NCBI GenBank assembly: GCA_946807835.1
Contig: OX327705.1
Coordinates: 17,514,501 to 17,578,500, forward strand
Direction: 5' to 3'
Length of the DNA stretch: 64,000 nt
Source: Ailanthus altissimus
Taxonomy: Eukaryota > Streptophyta > Magnoliopsida > Sapindales > Simaroubaceae
A model generated the notes under the pieces. That model did no database searches. It was given only the letters and a program-made list of their open reading frames with translations, and was not told the DNA's origin. Positions 1-10,668 of this stretch are shown piece by piece (position 1 is the first letter of the stretch; each line of letters starts with the position of its first letter). The translations under genes were made by a program, and so were the position numbers.

Positions 1-1563
1 CCTGAGTGTCACAGTGGGCTTGTAAGTGATCCACCATACTTTAATTCCACGCATGTCATAGGCTTTTCATGTTGTGACCGCTGGGTGTCGTTGGATATAG
101 TCCGATGCTTATAGAGTCTCGTGTGTACATATATAGGATCTATCAGCTCACATAAGGAGTCAAATATCCTGATGCTTCGAGATTGTATCTCAGAAAATCT
201 TGTGGTCATAAACATTAATCCCGAAAAAGGATTTCCGCCAGGGTGGAACAATGTAACAAAAGAGTTTACACATATTGTTCAATGAGATATAAGTCTAAAG
301 ATATGACATGGGTGAGCGTGTGGGAATTTGACGGTGATAATTTATATCTCCGCACATCTAGGATATCATGATGGAAGGACTATACATATGCGTTGTAACA
401 TCAACTTGTATGGTTCAACACACTGATTTGTAATATCCGTAACGTGTGCATGAGGCATTACTCACAAACTTATGGAATAGTTCTATGTGATGAATCGAAC
501 ATGGACCTAGAAAGTCCTGTAATATGGAGTGTACTTATTGTGAACTGAAACAGCGTACCGGATTAAATTGTTTAATCTAGTAATATCCAGCACTACTATA
601 AAAATACGTGTGTGTCTGTATTTAAACGTTAAATATAACAATTAATCAATAATATAATTGTATTTAAGCGTTACTAATTATATAATGATACATGACGTAT
701 TGTAGATCCTCAGTTGAATTTATCTTAATGCAAGTATGGTAGAACTCACTAAAAATAGATTTGATAACTATTTATGTGAGGTAAAATAGTTATTTCACAT
801 ATTAATTATTTAATTATTAAATAATTAAAATATTTTATTTTTATATATTATAATATATTATTTTATTATTGGTACCATAGCTGTTTTCCATTATTTTATA
901 TTGTATTATTATTTATTATAAAAATGTTTTTTATTCAAAAAGATGATATTTTGTAATATTATAATATATTATATTATTATTATAATTCAAATGAGATATA
1001 ATATGTGTGTGTATACGGTGGATGATGGGAAAAAATTGAAAAGTTTGTTTTCATTTTTCTTTTGAGGTGGTGGTGTGGGCAGAGGGAATGAGAATGAGAT
1101 TGTCCCATTTTTCTTAAAAGATGGCCGAGAGAAGCATTTGAAGGGAAACAAAAATGAAATTATTTTAATTTTTTTTTTTGGTTCAAAATGAAGTAATTGT
1201 AAATTATTTTAATATTTAATTTTTTTTAGAGAAAAAAAATGCAATCGATCATTTTAAGGGTTTAAGAGTTAAGTCCAGTATAAAATATGGAGTTGTTGTT
1301 TTAACTTACTAAATTTATTGAATTAGTGACTAAAATTGTTAACGAGTTGATCTTCAGGCGAATTTTAAGGATATACGTGTATAACGTTACACGTTCTAGT
1401 AATTTTTTAACTCTTTAAAATATATTAATGTGATTAATATATTATTTATTGTATTTATTACATGATTTAATTATTCCGCAACGTTAAATATATATGTGAT
1501 ATGTATTTTATATAATAAATATTATTATATATACATACACTCACGTATATTAAATTCATAACA
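1..1563 (+). repeat. Family R repeat copy A (probable solo LTR, 5' end outside the window)
   Basis: This copy matches four others in the window: 22413-24795 (inverted), about 36496-38626, 38739-40904 (inverted) and 57766-60606. Shared blocks include the stretch around 1-260 that recurs near 37140-37400, 40040-40260 and 58650-59040, and the end block about 1430-1563, which matches the inverted start of the 38739 copy. The element ends in ACA at 1563. The short reading frame on the minus strand at 9-251 also appears in other copies, but it is broken there and is probably only repeat sequence. No protein domain is recognised. Long length, TG...CA ends and 5-bp target duplications in sister copies suggest a solo LTR; a non-autonomous element without an internal domain is the alternative. 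Confidence 0.7.
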
Positions 1564-1870
1564 ATTATCTATGTGGTTTTTGCTTTCATTAATTCTTATT
1601 ATAAATCTTGATTAGGTTCCATCTGAGAATCGATGAAGATCCACTCTTTGACATAGGTTTGGACTTTAAGTTGATAATGGATTGAATCTTAAGTTTATAA
1701 CCTAAAACAAATATATTTACTTCAACATGTATTACCTTTTCAATTTTTGCTGCTATGTTTTTTATTATCTATTTTTGCTTACTGTTAGTTATAGTAAAAT
1801 AATGTCATTGCACTGACATGTCACCATACAAATTTATCAAAACCAGTGAATCAGAATATTATTTTTATTA
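1564..1870. other. AT-rich spacer, nothing recognised
   Basis: This stretch lies between the end of repeat copy A and the first recognisable NOM1-like exon. It may hold decayed intron or upstream exon sequence of that pseudogene, but no coding similarity was visible. Confidence 0.4.
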
Positions 1871-2133
1871 TGAGCTGCTATTGATTGAAAAGGCTGCGGG
1901 ATGAAAATAAAGGCCGATGATCCGGCTGCTATGAAAGATTTTATTCCTAGTGTTCAGAACAGGACGAACGAGTTGAAGTCTTCCTCTGGAAATGGCCAGG
2001 AAAACATGAATAGCAAAAGGGTAAGATATTTATGGTGTTTAGATCTTCAAACTATTGTTTAATGGTAATTCATGAAGATGGAATTAATGCTTGAAACCAT
2101 ATTGGACATCAAAAACAAGAAGGAAAGGTCGAG

Positions 2134-2342
2134 GAGCAGCGGAGCCACTTAGGGGATTATAGTCTCCCGAGTCTTAAATTTTTTTTAATTTAATAATACA
2201 TTTTAAAAAATTTATCCTTTAAAATAAATATTTTTATAATTTATTCTCTAAACTTTTAAGTTTAATATTAAAACTTCGGCATAATTAAACTTAATCTAAT
2301 ATAATTTTTATTTCCCTCTTAAATTTTGATTTTACTCCTGCC
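2134..2342. mobile_element. Short AT-rich insertion in a NOM1-like exon (MITE-like)
   Basis: About 210 bases interrupt a coding segment whose two halves join naturally in the NOM1 family. The left edge has GGAGCAGCGGAGCCACTT, a GC-rich terminal motif of the kind seen on short plant elements, followed by AT-rich filler. The right edge is near TTTTACTCCTGCC. No clean target duplication or long terminal inverted repeat was found, so the element class is open. Confidence 0.4.
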
Positions 2343-2390
2343 AAAGAGGACACCGTACAATACGTGAGGATAAAGAAATGGCTACAAAAT

Positions 2391-3809
2391 GTATTGCTAT
2401 TTGCTAGTTAAAATTTTTTCCTTTTTTTTCCCTGTTCCTTTACGTGTTTTAATTCTCCCTCCATCCCTTTTGGAGTCGACCTCAAGGAACCATCCCGTAA
2501 AGTGTGCTTTTAAGGGAATCAAACTTGTCAACATTTTTTAGGGAAAAAATTGTTAAAATTTTGATGATTTAAAATTAAGAATAATTTAATTTTTAAATTA
2601 AAAATTAAGAGATAGTAAGATACGTAATCAAAATATAATAGATGAACAAAAAACAAATACGAATAGGAAGCTAATAATAAAAAGGCATATGAAAACATAA
2701 GAGAAAACTACATAGGTTAAAATGTCACGACGTTAAAAAATCAACATTGCAGTGCAAATTTCAAAATAACCAACGCCCTAGCATTGGAATCAAGTCACAA
2801 AAACACTCCGGTGTTGGCTTTAAAGCGCTCCAATGTTGGACTACTAACATTAACGCCACAATGCTAAATGCAGAGCACTGCAACATTATTTATTTAGAAA
2901 AAATTCTATTTTGATTTAAAGTATATGGTTAAGTTAATTTTGAACTTTTCAAGTATGTGAGCTTCTATTCCAATTAAGTTTAAGATTTTTAAAATTAGTA
3001 TTAATAGTATATATACTCTCGTAACTCCTTGTAATTCATCAAGGTATCAAATTAACATAAGAGAAATAAAACTTTTACGTCACACTTGAGTGTTTGAGCA
3101 CACAAGATAGTGTGGTATAAATCTTTGATAGCTCTTGAATATTTGGGTATTCCTTTTAACTCTTGTAGGCTTTCTTTGAGTACAAAAGAAAGAAATAAAA
3201 TAAGTTAAGATTCTCAAATCCATCATAAATATAGGCAAATTTGTTGAACCACATAAATTAATTTGTATTTTCTTTACTTTCTTAATTGTTTTATCTTCAC
3301 ATTATATGATCTTTCTTTTCTTAGTTGTCTGTGAGTGTGAGACTTCTGCAACCGCATTAAAGATATTTGAGTATTCGCACTAAATTTTCCTTCAACAAAA
3401 CTCATCCCGAAATATATCAAACTTCTTTGTCATTTCCATTACTTGCAAAATAAGTGTTTGCTTCAAATCTGACAACTTCAATCTAGCAGAGCTCAATGTT
3501 GATATATTTCTTCTATTCAACTGAGAAACTATATGATTGGTGACACAAATATATAGAAAAGAAAATGAAGTAAAAAGTAAATGAAATTTGCCTAGTGATT
3601 ACTGTTAGCTGAAGTCGAGTAATATAATACAACATAAAATTCTGTTTTAAGTTACTTGTATTTTAGTTTTTGAAGGGGGAATGGAGAGATTTCTAGTTTC
3701 ATACAAAATATTTAGAAAAATAAGTGTCACAGATTTGTACCCCATGGATCATAGTCCAAACTCTTTTGGACCTCTTACTTGGATACTATATTCCACAAGT
3801 TTTTCTGTT
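2391..3809. other. Non-coding stretch, probably intron and repeat remnants
   Basis: This lies between NOM1-like pieces 2 and 3 and would be intronic if the exons are one gene. It holds a GC-richer patch at 2700-2890 with repeated words such as 'gcgctccaatgttgg', resembling decayed LTR sequence. No open reading frame of note was seen. Confidence 0.4.
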
Positions 3810-3885
3810 ATATTTTGTAAAATAAATTAGTTCTTAGTTTTGACTCCATTCATGCCGCAAGATTTTTTCATTATCAAAGAGGGAG

Positions 3886-3907
3886 AGAAGAGAGAGAGAG
3901 AGAGAGT
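3886..3907. repeat. (GA)n microsatellite
   Basis: A run of GA dinucleotides inside the left segmental duplicate. The right duplicate has a shorter GA tract near 46307-46324. Confidence 0.8.
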
Positions 3908-4324
3908 AGTACAATATAGTATTTTAAAATTTTGAACTATTCATTGCATGAGGTTGTCTATTTTTTTATTTTTTTTATGTACTGCAATGTCTTGAAATTT
4001 GTAGTTAAAGAGTTGAAGACATTTAAAAAGAGGGCTTAAGTAGAGTAAGCTACTCGACCCTGACAAGAAGGGCCGGTGGTGGTTGTCCGGTGATGCAGCT
4101 GCCAAAACAGAAAATGTGGAAGAGGTTGCTAGCACAATTGATAATGAGGTTATTGAAGCTAAGAAAATGCTGCAGCTTGCTACTACACAAAGGATAAATA
4201 CTGATGCTAGAAAAGCAATCTTTTGTATAATCATTAGTAGGGAGAGTTAATCAATTGTGCATTCTGTGTTAGGATCGACAAAATGATTGTTTAAATTTTT
4301 GCTAGGAGCTTACTTTAAGGTAGA

Positions 4325-4462
4325 ATCCAGAAGAGGAGAAGCGAACAAGAATTGCCAGGTGTTTACAGCAGGCAGGTGCAGAAAATAACCAATCAGGCAA
4401 CAACTGCTGCAGGGACACTTGGGCCAATGGAATGTCTTTCCGAGAATCCAGCTAAAGTGTAA
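4325..4462 (+). pseudogene. Unrecognised conserved frame ending in a stop
   Basis: One frame reads IQKRRSEQELPGVYSRQVQ followed by KITNQATTAAGTLGPMECL and ends at TAA near 4462. The duplicate near 46726-46868 keeps the same frame, with mostly conservative changes, and ends at TAG. This suggests the C-terminus of a former protein. It was not recognised, and whether it belonged to the NOM1-like gene is unknown. Confidence 0.35.
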
Positions 4463-4947
4463 TCATTAGTAATGATTAAAAACTGTAAATAATGATTGAA
4501 AAATACTTCAAGAGAATCAATCAATTTTGGATCCTACATTAAACCAAACCAAATCGAAATGTTTTTGATTTCGTCAATGTTTTCGGTTCACATTAACTAT
4601 GCCCAAGCCCAGATAACACCATTGCCTTTTACGATTAGAACAGTTTGGGTCATTAAGTATACTTGTGTTGTGGCTAATCGTTCAATTTATAAAATTATTT
4701 TTTGGTGGCATAAAAGTTCTGAAGTTCAAGTCAACCAATAACTAAATTTTCACCTGATGCTGACCAATAACTAATCTTTTAGATAAAGAGTAATCAACTG
4801 ATAAACTAATCTTTGTAGACCAGTAACTACTATTTCAAAGAAAGATTGCAGTTTTGGAAAGATTTATAAATTCACTTTGATTATATTACATATCACTTTA
4901 TTAGTAATGTTATATTTATAAAATTGAGATATAAATGTTATATCTCT

Positions 4948-5281
4948 GAGTTTGTCGACAGAAGGAGATTTTCTCTCACTATATCTTTTTTAATATGAGC
5001 TTTTGCTTTTCTTTGTTCTCGAGAAGTTGATGCAATCACTTTTCTAAGTTTTAAACATTTTCTTTTTGCTCGCACTCTCTAAACCTATTAATAAATTTTA
5101 TTGTATCTCCTCGACTCTAGTGCTACTCTTTTTTCTGTTTAGTAGATCTCTAGTATCTTCTTTGAGCTAGCTACCTTCTTTCTTCTTATCAAGTTTTTTC
5201 AAGCATCCTATGTTTGCCCATTTTCCCTTCTAAGTCTGTCTAATTGTTGAAGCATCATTTTCCTTCAAATCATGATTGATA
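4948..5281. other. AT-rich spacer
   Basis: T-rich sequence between the NOM1-like duplicate and the coiled-coil frame. No gene or repeat was recognised. Confidence 0.35.
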
Positions 5282-5548
5282 TTAGCTTACCTGTGGAGGT
5301 TTTGAGTCTCTAACTTGTGACTGGTTGAGGGAGTCTTCTTGGAAGTCTTCAAATCTTTCCATCACATTTAGTATTTCCTTTAACTCTTGATTTTCCTTTT
5401 TAATCTCTTCTAATTGTTTTAGAATTGTTTTTAGGATGTCTACCATTTCAGCAAGAATGTCATTCTCTAGAGTGATCACGTCGGAAGCATTGACACCTTT
5501 GTTTTCATTGTTTCCCAAGGCTGAAGAACAAAGATTCAATTGGTTCAT
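5282..5548 (-). CDS. Short acidic coiled-coil ORF, unrecognised; possibly a retroelement gag start
   Basis: The frame encodes 88 residues from an ATG. Residues 30-65 (DILAEMVDILKTILKQLEEI onward) are rich in Glu, Lys and Leu with heptad-like spacing, so a coiled coil is likely. No catalytic or metal-binding motif is present. A word of about 25 bases around 'agtgatcacgtcgga' occurs inside the frame (about 5462-5488) and again upstream of it (about 5590-5614). The frame then ends at a stop and nothing convincing continues it. A short gag-like N-terminus of a decayed element is possible; chance is also possible. Confidence 0.3.
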   Translation of the reverse strand: MNQLNLCSSALGNNENKGVNASDVITLENDILAEMVDILKTILKQLEEIKKENQELKEILNVMERFEDFQEDSLNQSQVRDSKPPQVS

Positions 5549-6168
5549 CGTGTTTCGAGTGTTTGGATCCTTTTAAAGCCCAAATAAATGTCATTCCTAT
5601 AGTGATCACGTCGGATACTTTTATTTAGAACTTCCTATAGATGTCGCCACTGGAAGTCCCAAAAGTTAGAATTTTATGAAAATTATTGTCTTGCCCTTAC
5701 TTATTTCTTGAAATTGCGGTAGTATATTATCCTTTTACAAGAAAAAATAATTTGACTTTCAAGTTAGTGATTATTTGAGAAAGATAATATTTGTGTGTGA
5801 AAATGTTCAAAGATAGACAGGATATTATGCTCTATATTTGGTAATTAATTATGAATTGAGTGAATGTGAAATAATGTGTCTAAAATAATAATGAAATACG
5901 AATAAAGTTCTATGCATATTTATAGTGTACAAATCTAAACTATACTCAAATTATGCATAAACATATATAAAATAGTTTATTTATTTTAATTAAAGATTAA
6001 GTCTTATTTCAATTTATAATACATAAAACAAAGATAAAAGTTTAAGTCGTAAAAAATTATTTTTTATAAAAAATAAAAATAAATTAATTTTAATTTAAAT
6101 AAAATAATAATTTTAATTTATTTTTATATTGTCATGACTTACACGACTCATAAGTCCGTGGATCTAAG
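5549..6168. other. AT-rich spacer with one internal word repeat
   Basis: Contains the second copy of the 'agtgatcacgtcgga' word (about 5590-5614) and, on the minus strand, 'acttccagtggcgacatc' near 5638-5655, which could be a decayed primer-binding site. The rest is AT-rich with no reading frame of interest. Confidence 0.3.
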
Positions 6169-6757
6169 TTACTTGTTGCAAATGGATATTGATTGGGCTG
6201 AAATTCATTTACATAATTAATTTAAATTTGTTTTTAGTGTGCTGCAAATTTATAGATTACAAAGTATCGCAGGCGGATTGGTCCATTTTGATAATGGCCC
6301 AACAAATAAATAACATCCAAATACTTTCTAATTTTTTACTTTTCAATGACATAATTTATTCGTTAGTGTCAGATAAATGTCTAACTCCTGATGAGATGAT
6401 TGAGATACCTTTAATATTTAGTTATAACTCTGTCATAATTCAATATTGTAAGGGTAGTTTTCAATTTCAATAAGGACTAAGGACTTAGCGGCTTGTTGAC
6501 TCAACTGCTATTTCCTTATTTAAGAAAACATAAAAACTTAGGGATCTAGATGTTATTATCCCTAAAAGTGCCTGGATAAGCGAGTTAAGAACCAAAGCAA
6601 GAATATTAATTATATAACTCATAAAGGAGAAGATTGTCAAGATGAATAATCCAAAGACAGAAACTAACTCAAATCCTCAGGTTTCGAAAAGGAATAATTC
6701 TCTTTCAAAAGTGCAAAGAAACCTCAAGCAAACCTCCTTATAGCAAAATTTTTAACA

Positions 6758-6767
6758 CATATAAAAG
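6758..6767 (+). promoter_or_regulatory. TATA box of RTM2-like copy 1
   Basis: CATATAAAAG lies about 88 bases before the ATG at 6855, a normal plant spacing for a TATA box plus 5' leader. It is conserved in the second copy at 34230-34239. Confidence 0.65.
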
Positions 6768-6854
6768 CGACTCGGGGAAATAGAGAGAGACATCGTTCAG
6801 TGAGAATTACACAAAATCATCCTTCAGAAAACAAACAAATTAAGCTAGTTACTA

Positions 6855-7522
6855 ATGAAAAACAAGCAATATAATTTCGAGGAGATCGAACCCTTCTGCA
6901 AATGGCGGAAAGATGAAGAACAAGATGTTCTTGAAGTCCACCTCCAAGGTATATCTTTTATTACAAATATCAATACTTTTGCAAAATAATGAAGACACAC
7001 ACTCTCTTTATTTATATAACATCTCGTTGATTTATTTATATCGTTGTAGATTTCAAGAAAGATCAGCTGAAGGTCCAAATCAACAATCTTGGGGTCCTAA
7101 CAATTAGCGGGGAACGTTCTCTGGATGAAAATAGACGGGTTCGTTTCCGCAAAGAGATCAATGTTTCTAAGGACTGCAAAAGAGATGAAATTTGTGCAAA
7201 GTTTTCAGGTGGGGTTCTTTACATAACAATGCCAAAGAGAACAATTCCGCCGGTTGCCACAGAAACGAAGCCTACACCAGCTCAACAAAATCAAGAAAAT
7301 GGGAAACAAAAGGAAAGTATTGATCAAGATAAACAGACTACTGATAAGACTGCCGCTCCTGCAACACAATGCATATCTGGGCTAAAGTGTGCAGTTCCAA
7401 AGGTTGAAATGCGCGGAAAGACGGCTCTGAAACTTGGGGCATTTGCTGCTGTGGTTGTGTCGGTGGCTATTGGGGCATATGTTGCTTACAAATATCGAGA
7501 GGCTTTTCATGTTGAGGGGTGA
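6855..7522 (+). CDS. RTM2-like HSP20-domain membrane protein, copy 1 (exons 6855-6948 and 7050-7522)
   Basis: Two exons joined by a GT-AG intron (6949-7049) give an uninterrupted 188-residue protein; the phase-1 junction makes Asp32. Residues about 10-95 form an alpha-crystallin/HSP20-type domain: the N-terminal strand motif DVLEVHLQDFKKDQLKVQ, then NNLGVLTISGER, then the late strand motif CAKFSGGVLYITMPK. Residues 96-150 are a polar low-complexity linker. Residues about 160-178 (LGAFAAVVVSVAIGAYVAY) form one membrane helix near the C-terminus, with a short basic tail. This layout is that of RTM2 (RESTRICTED TEV MOVEMENT 2)-like proteins, which are HSP20-like and tail-anchored; Arabidopsis RTM2 limits long-distance potyvirus movement. 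Function here is inferred from architecture only. Alone, exon 2 from Met92 looks like a separate ORF, but the spliced frame is clearly the gene. Confidence 0.88.
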
Positions 7523-8082
7523 TTGTAACTGTTGTTGTGTATTCAATTTGCAAACCTCATGCTATGATTCTTTCAGTCCTTCGCAACATTTTAATTGTTG
7601 ATCACTAGCAATGTATTGAAATGAAATGAACTACATTTTCTACATTGTGTTTTTTTTTTCATTTGGGTTTGCTTGCTTCCTGTCATTAAGTGCTGCTCAT
7701 GATTTTCACAACCATAATTAACGACGGAGAAATAAAAGAGAAATTTTAGAATATATTAACCTCAAATCTTAAAAATTAAAACTAGATAGCTAGTCTTTTA
7801 TAATATTTTAATTCTTACATATGCTTTCTCGTGAACAATGTTACATTTAAGCAACTTAGTTTCTCAAGATATCAAAATATAAACTACCACTCCTTCAATT
7901 AATAAAATATGAGATTTCCATTTGAGATTTAAATATTAAGAGCTCTTAATTAAGCGAGATCTTTATTGTATTGCTCGAAACCCTGTGAATCTTGAAAATT
8001 GACTTGGATTGGTTATTTAATAACGAAATACAAAAATATCACTACAAGAAAATGGGCTTTTTACTATTCCTTTTGTGATGGC

Positions 8083-8640
8083 AATTTTAGTTCTTTTTTT
8101 AGTTATAGAGATTAGTAGTATAAAATTAAGACTGCATGATGAAAAAGTAAGGGAGTTACAAAGTATGATTTTTGTTCCTAATCTCATAAAGAATTTAGTA
8201 TACCTAAGAGTGCTAAATCAAACAGGATATTCATTCGAGGCAAAAGAAGGAATGCTAAAAATATTTAAAAGATCCACGGTCATTATGAAGGATAAGAAGC
8301 ACAGCTAAGACTATATGGTTGATGAGAATATTGTGTATGACTCAATATGGGCTATTGAGATGATGCAAACCAAGGACAACATTAGAGATTATCTTACTAG
8401 CGTGGCAATGATCAAAAGAAAATGTATGATAAGGGGGTTGTTTGCATGAATTAGTTTCAGCCATAGAAATATTATGATGATATCTTGGTGATATTAGAAA
8501 TCATGATACGAAGGCTACCTAAGGAGAGATACATTTAGAATCTTTAAATATTGAAATTATGAGTCTTGGAAGAGTTAAGCTTGGCATGAGAATTAACGAA
8601 ATTAGCGCTAGAGTAATTGAGCGTTGGTTAAGGAGGGAAT
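8083..8640 (+). pseudogene. Copia-type gag-pre-integrase/gag remnant downstream of RTM2-like copy 1
   Basis: One frame reads SSIKLRLHDEKVRELQSMIF, then VPNLIKNLVYLRVLNQTGY, then a GMLKIFKRSTVIMKDKK block. This order is that of the pre-integrase domain of Ty1/copia polyproteins. A following part (around 8370-8440, DNIRDYLTSVAMIKRKC) resembles copia gag. The order is scrambled and stops interrupt it, so it is a dead fragment. It recurs at 35570-36120 in the right duplicate with many differences. Confidence 0.5.
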
Positions 8641-8875
8641 AGATCTTGAAAAGCTTATTGAAAATTTTGAATCAATGAAGGGTTTGTTGAAATTTGGTAA
8701 TTCAAAATCAAAGTTGAGTATGATTTTGAGTTAGATACCAATAAAGAGTCGACACTAGGACGAGTACGTATTAAACGTATGAGTAAAGGGCTTTCCTATT
8801 TTGGCGAGGAATGCGTCTCAAACTCCATTTTTGAACTCCTACTGGACTCTTATTTTATATATATGTTGTATATGC

Positions 8876-8878
<3 letters not shown>

Positions 8879-8906
<28 letters not shown>
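8879..8906. repeat. (AT)n microsatellite
   Basis: An uninterrupted AT run just beyond the right end of the duplicated block. Confidence 0.85.
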
Positions 8907-9374
8907 TCCTTTTGAAATCTCTCTTTATTTACTAATGTGCCAGCGTAAAAGGATTATCTTGGTTCATTGGGAGTTTTGATCAATGGAATCAATATTTTTT
9001 TTACCTTGAAATATCATAGAGTAATTTTATGGTGAGTTTGCCGCACCCACAAATAATATAAATACTACTGCTGCTTAAGTTATGCTTGTGTCTTGAAGAA
9101 AAATGTAGAAAACAATTCTTTCGTTTCTCTCAAATTCCTATTAGTTTTTAAAACTTTATATGCCAAGTTTTTTAAAATCAAACATCGGACAGAGTTACAC
9201 AAATAATTTTTTATTTATAAATTTTTTTAAAAAAAACATTGCTTTTAAAATATAATTTATTTAATAAAAAAATATAATTGATTATTTTAAAAAGTGAAGT
9301 ATTTAATAAATAATTTTTTTTTAAAAAAGTTGAAAGTGGAAAATTTTCTTTAATAAATTATAAGATTCACCAAA
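8907..9374. other. AT-rich spacer
   Basis: AT-rich sequence between the duplicated block and the phytocyanin fragment. No gene was recognised. Confidence 0.35.
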
Positions 9375-9542
9375 TTTATCGCCTACGTAAAATACCTTGT
9401 CCTTAGCCCAAGCTTGATAATCAAAACAAACTGTCCTTAATCACCCAGCATCATCTCCCACAATGTATTCTGTTGCCATGGCAACTGTTGGAAGAACAAC
9501 TGCAGCAATGGCAAGGATCACAAATCGATAATTGGAAGCCAT
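9375..9542 (-). pseudogene. Phytocyanin (blue copper protein) exon 1 fragment
   Basis: From an ATG at 9542-9540 the minus strand reads MASNYRFVILAIAAVVLPTV, a clear secretory signal peptide, then ATEYIVGDDAG, the start of a phytocyanin/plantacyanin domain (usual motif: YxVGDxxGW). The expected Trp codon is TGA (9443-9441). The frame then continues with FDYQAWAKDKVFYVGDK and loses similarity near 9375, before any copper ligands. It is therefore a 5' piece of a secreted cupredoxin gene with a premature stop. Confidence 0.75.
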
Positions 9543-9650
9543 TAAGTACTGGGGCTTGATTATTAAACTGATTAAAATTTTACCCAAAAAAAAAAAATAG
9601 AAGTTAGGTATAAGCTCCAATTGTGTGATTATGCAAATGGTTCTACGGGC

Positions 9651-9660
9651 CTATTTATAG
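9651..9660 (-). promoter_or_regulatory. TATA box of the phytocyanin fragment
   Basis: On the minus strand CTATAAATAG lies about 110 bases before the fragment's ATG. It shows that the fragment kept its native upstream region and is not a processed copy. Confidence 0.6.
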
Positions 9661-10668
9661 TAAATTATCTATGAAAATAATCTCCATGACTTTAGAAACC
9701 GGCAAGCGTCGGAATTGAGGAAACTTTGGATTATGCAAACGAATTGCTGTGAAAATGAAATCGTACGTTGTTTATATTTTTGAGGAAAGCCGTGATCATT
9801 GTAACATTGTTGTTTATGATGTGTCTATTCTTATTTTATTAGTGTAGTCAACCGAAAATTTGGTGATTAATTCGAGATTGATTTTCATTGCCAGCTAAAT
9901 TTTAAAGAGATATTAGGATTGACTATTGAGATATTGTGACTTTTATTTTACACTTGTGATATAACTAACAGATTTTTAATGTAAAAGAGAGAGCAAATAG
10001 TAAATATTAACCGATAAATAAAGGTTAATATTATCGAGCAGTGTCGGTTCTTTAATTCATAACTTTAATTCTATTCACAAACAAGGGCGGATACATAGCA
10101 AGGACAGGGAGCATAAACTCCCAAACCCCTAAAAAGTTTAAAAGAAATTGATAGCTTAGTCTTTTCATTTTTGTTAAATTACTTACATAATTTTTAATAT
10201 TTTAAAAATTATTAATTATATCTTATAAAAATGTTTTTAATTACTTTTTGATATCATTTTCATCCCTTAAACATGAAATTTTCGTTTTTAAAGAACGTAA
10301 TTAATAATTTTTTAAATGTTAAGAATTTATGTATAATTCAACAAAAACATAGGAACTAAAATAGTAATTTTTTAAATTTTAATTATTTTAAAATAAATAT
10401 TTTTAATATCTTGATCTCTAAAATTCTTAATATACTTAAAATTTTAATCTTTTAATGTTTTAACATTAACATTTTGACTTCTTTATTTTTCAAATATTAG
10501 ATTCGCTCTTTTTCACAAGATGTTATAGAATAGCATCTGTCATGAGTAAGTGAAAGACATTATACACCAAATTAAATTATTTCTGTTAATATAAGTATGT
10601 CAATTTCCAGTCATTTTACGGTTTATAATTTAAACTTTAAATTTAAAACTTATAAGACATATATATGT
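9661..10668. other. AT-rich region with a MITE-like remnant
   Basis: The part up to about 9900 is probably old phytocyanin promoter. From about 10083 to 10525 there is a segment starting 'aagggcggatacatagcaag' with AT-rich filler that resembles the insertion in the NOM1-like exon. No clear ends or target duplication were found. Confidence 0.35.

Larger units (their letters stand above)
1871..4246 (+). pseudogene. NOM1-like (nucleolar MIF4G domain protein) pseudogene, internal exons
   Basis: Three separated pieces read like consecutive exons of the plant homologue of NOM1/Sgd1, a nucleolar protein with MIF4G and MA3 domains acting in 40S ribosome biogenesis. Piece 1 (about 1871-2020) encodes KADDPAAMKDFIPSVQNR and ends at a GT donor (2021). 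Piece 2 starts after AG at 2078 with MELMLETILDIKNKKER, is broken by an insertion (about 2134-2342), and resumes with KEDTVQYVRIKKWLQN to a GT donor at 2391. Piece 3 (4013-4246) encodes SKLLDPDKKGRWWLSGD and then NVEEVASTIDNEVIEAKKML. Breaks are clear: a TAG replaces the Trp expected before SKLL, a base is missing just upstream, and reading fails after CIII. The rest of the gene is not seen. The family assignment comes from remembered motif order. Confidence 0.7.
3810..4947 (+). repeat. Segmental duplicate, left copy (partner 46230-47274)
   Basis: Both copies contain, in the same order, a GA-rich microsatellite with upstream 'atcaaagagggagagaagag', the NOM1-like exon, an unrecognised conserved frame ending in a stop (about 4325-4462 here), and a 3' tail to 'ttataaattca...gagatataaatg'. 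The copies differ by many substitutions and small indels. Both share the TAG in place of Trp before SKLL, so the source was already broken when it was duplicated. Confidence 0.75.
6169..8852 (+). repeat. Duplicated block, left copy (partner 33600-36443), with an RTM2-like gene
   Basis: Homology starts at 'agttacttgttgcaaat' in both copies and ends near 'gactcttatt'. Divergence by eye is uneven. 6169-6590 differs at several percent, 6590-8080 (promoter, exons, intron and 3' flank) differs at only about 1%, and 8090-8850 differs by well over 10% plus indels. The right copy has about 45 extra bases near 34013-34058 and about 115 extra near 36246-36370. Confidence 0.9.

Noticed and set aside
9..251. 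Minus-strand 80-residue frame with a related frame at 40043-40228
   Set aside because: Both lie in family R repeats; other copies have stops in the same place, so it is shared repeat sequence and not a gene.
6640..6760. Possible heat-shock elements upstream of the RTM2-like gene (GAA/TTC words near 6685-6710)
   Set aside because: The GAA and TTC blocks are not at the 2-base spacing required for a heat-shock element, so there is no sound support.
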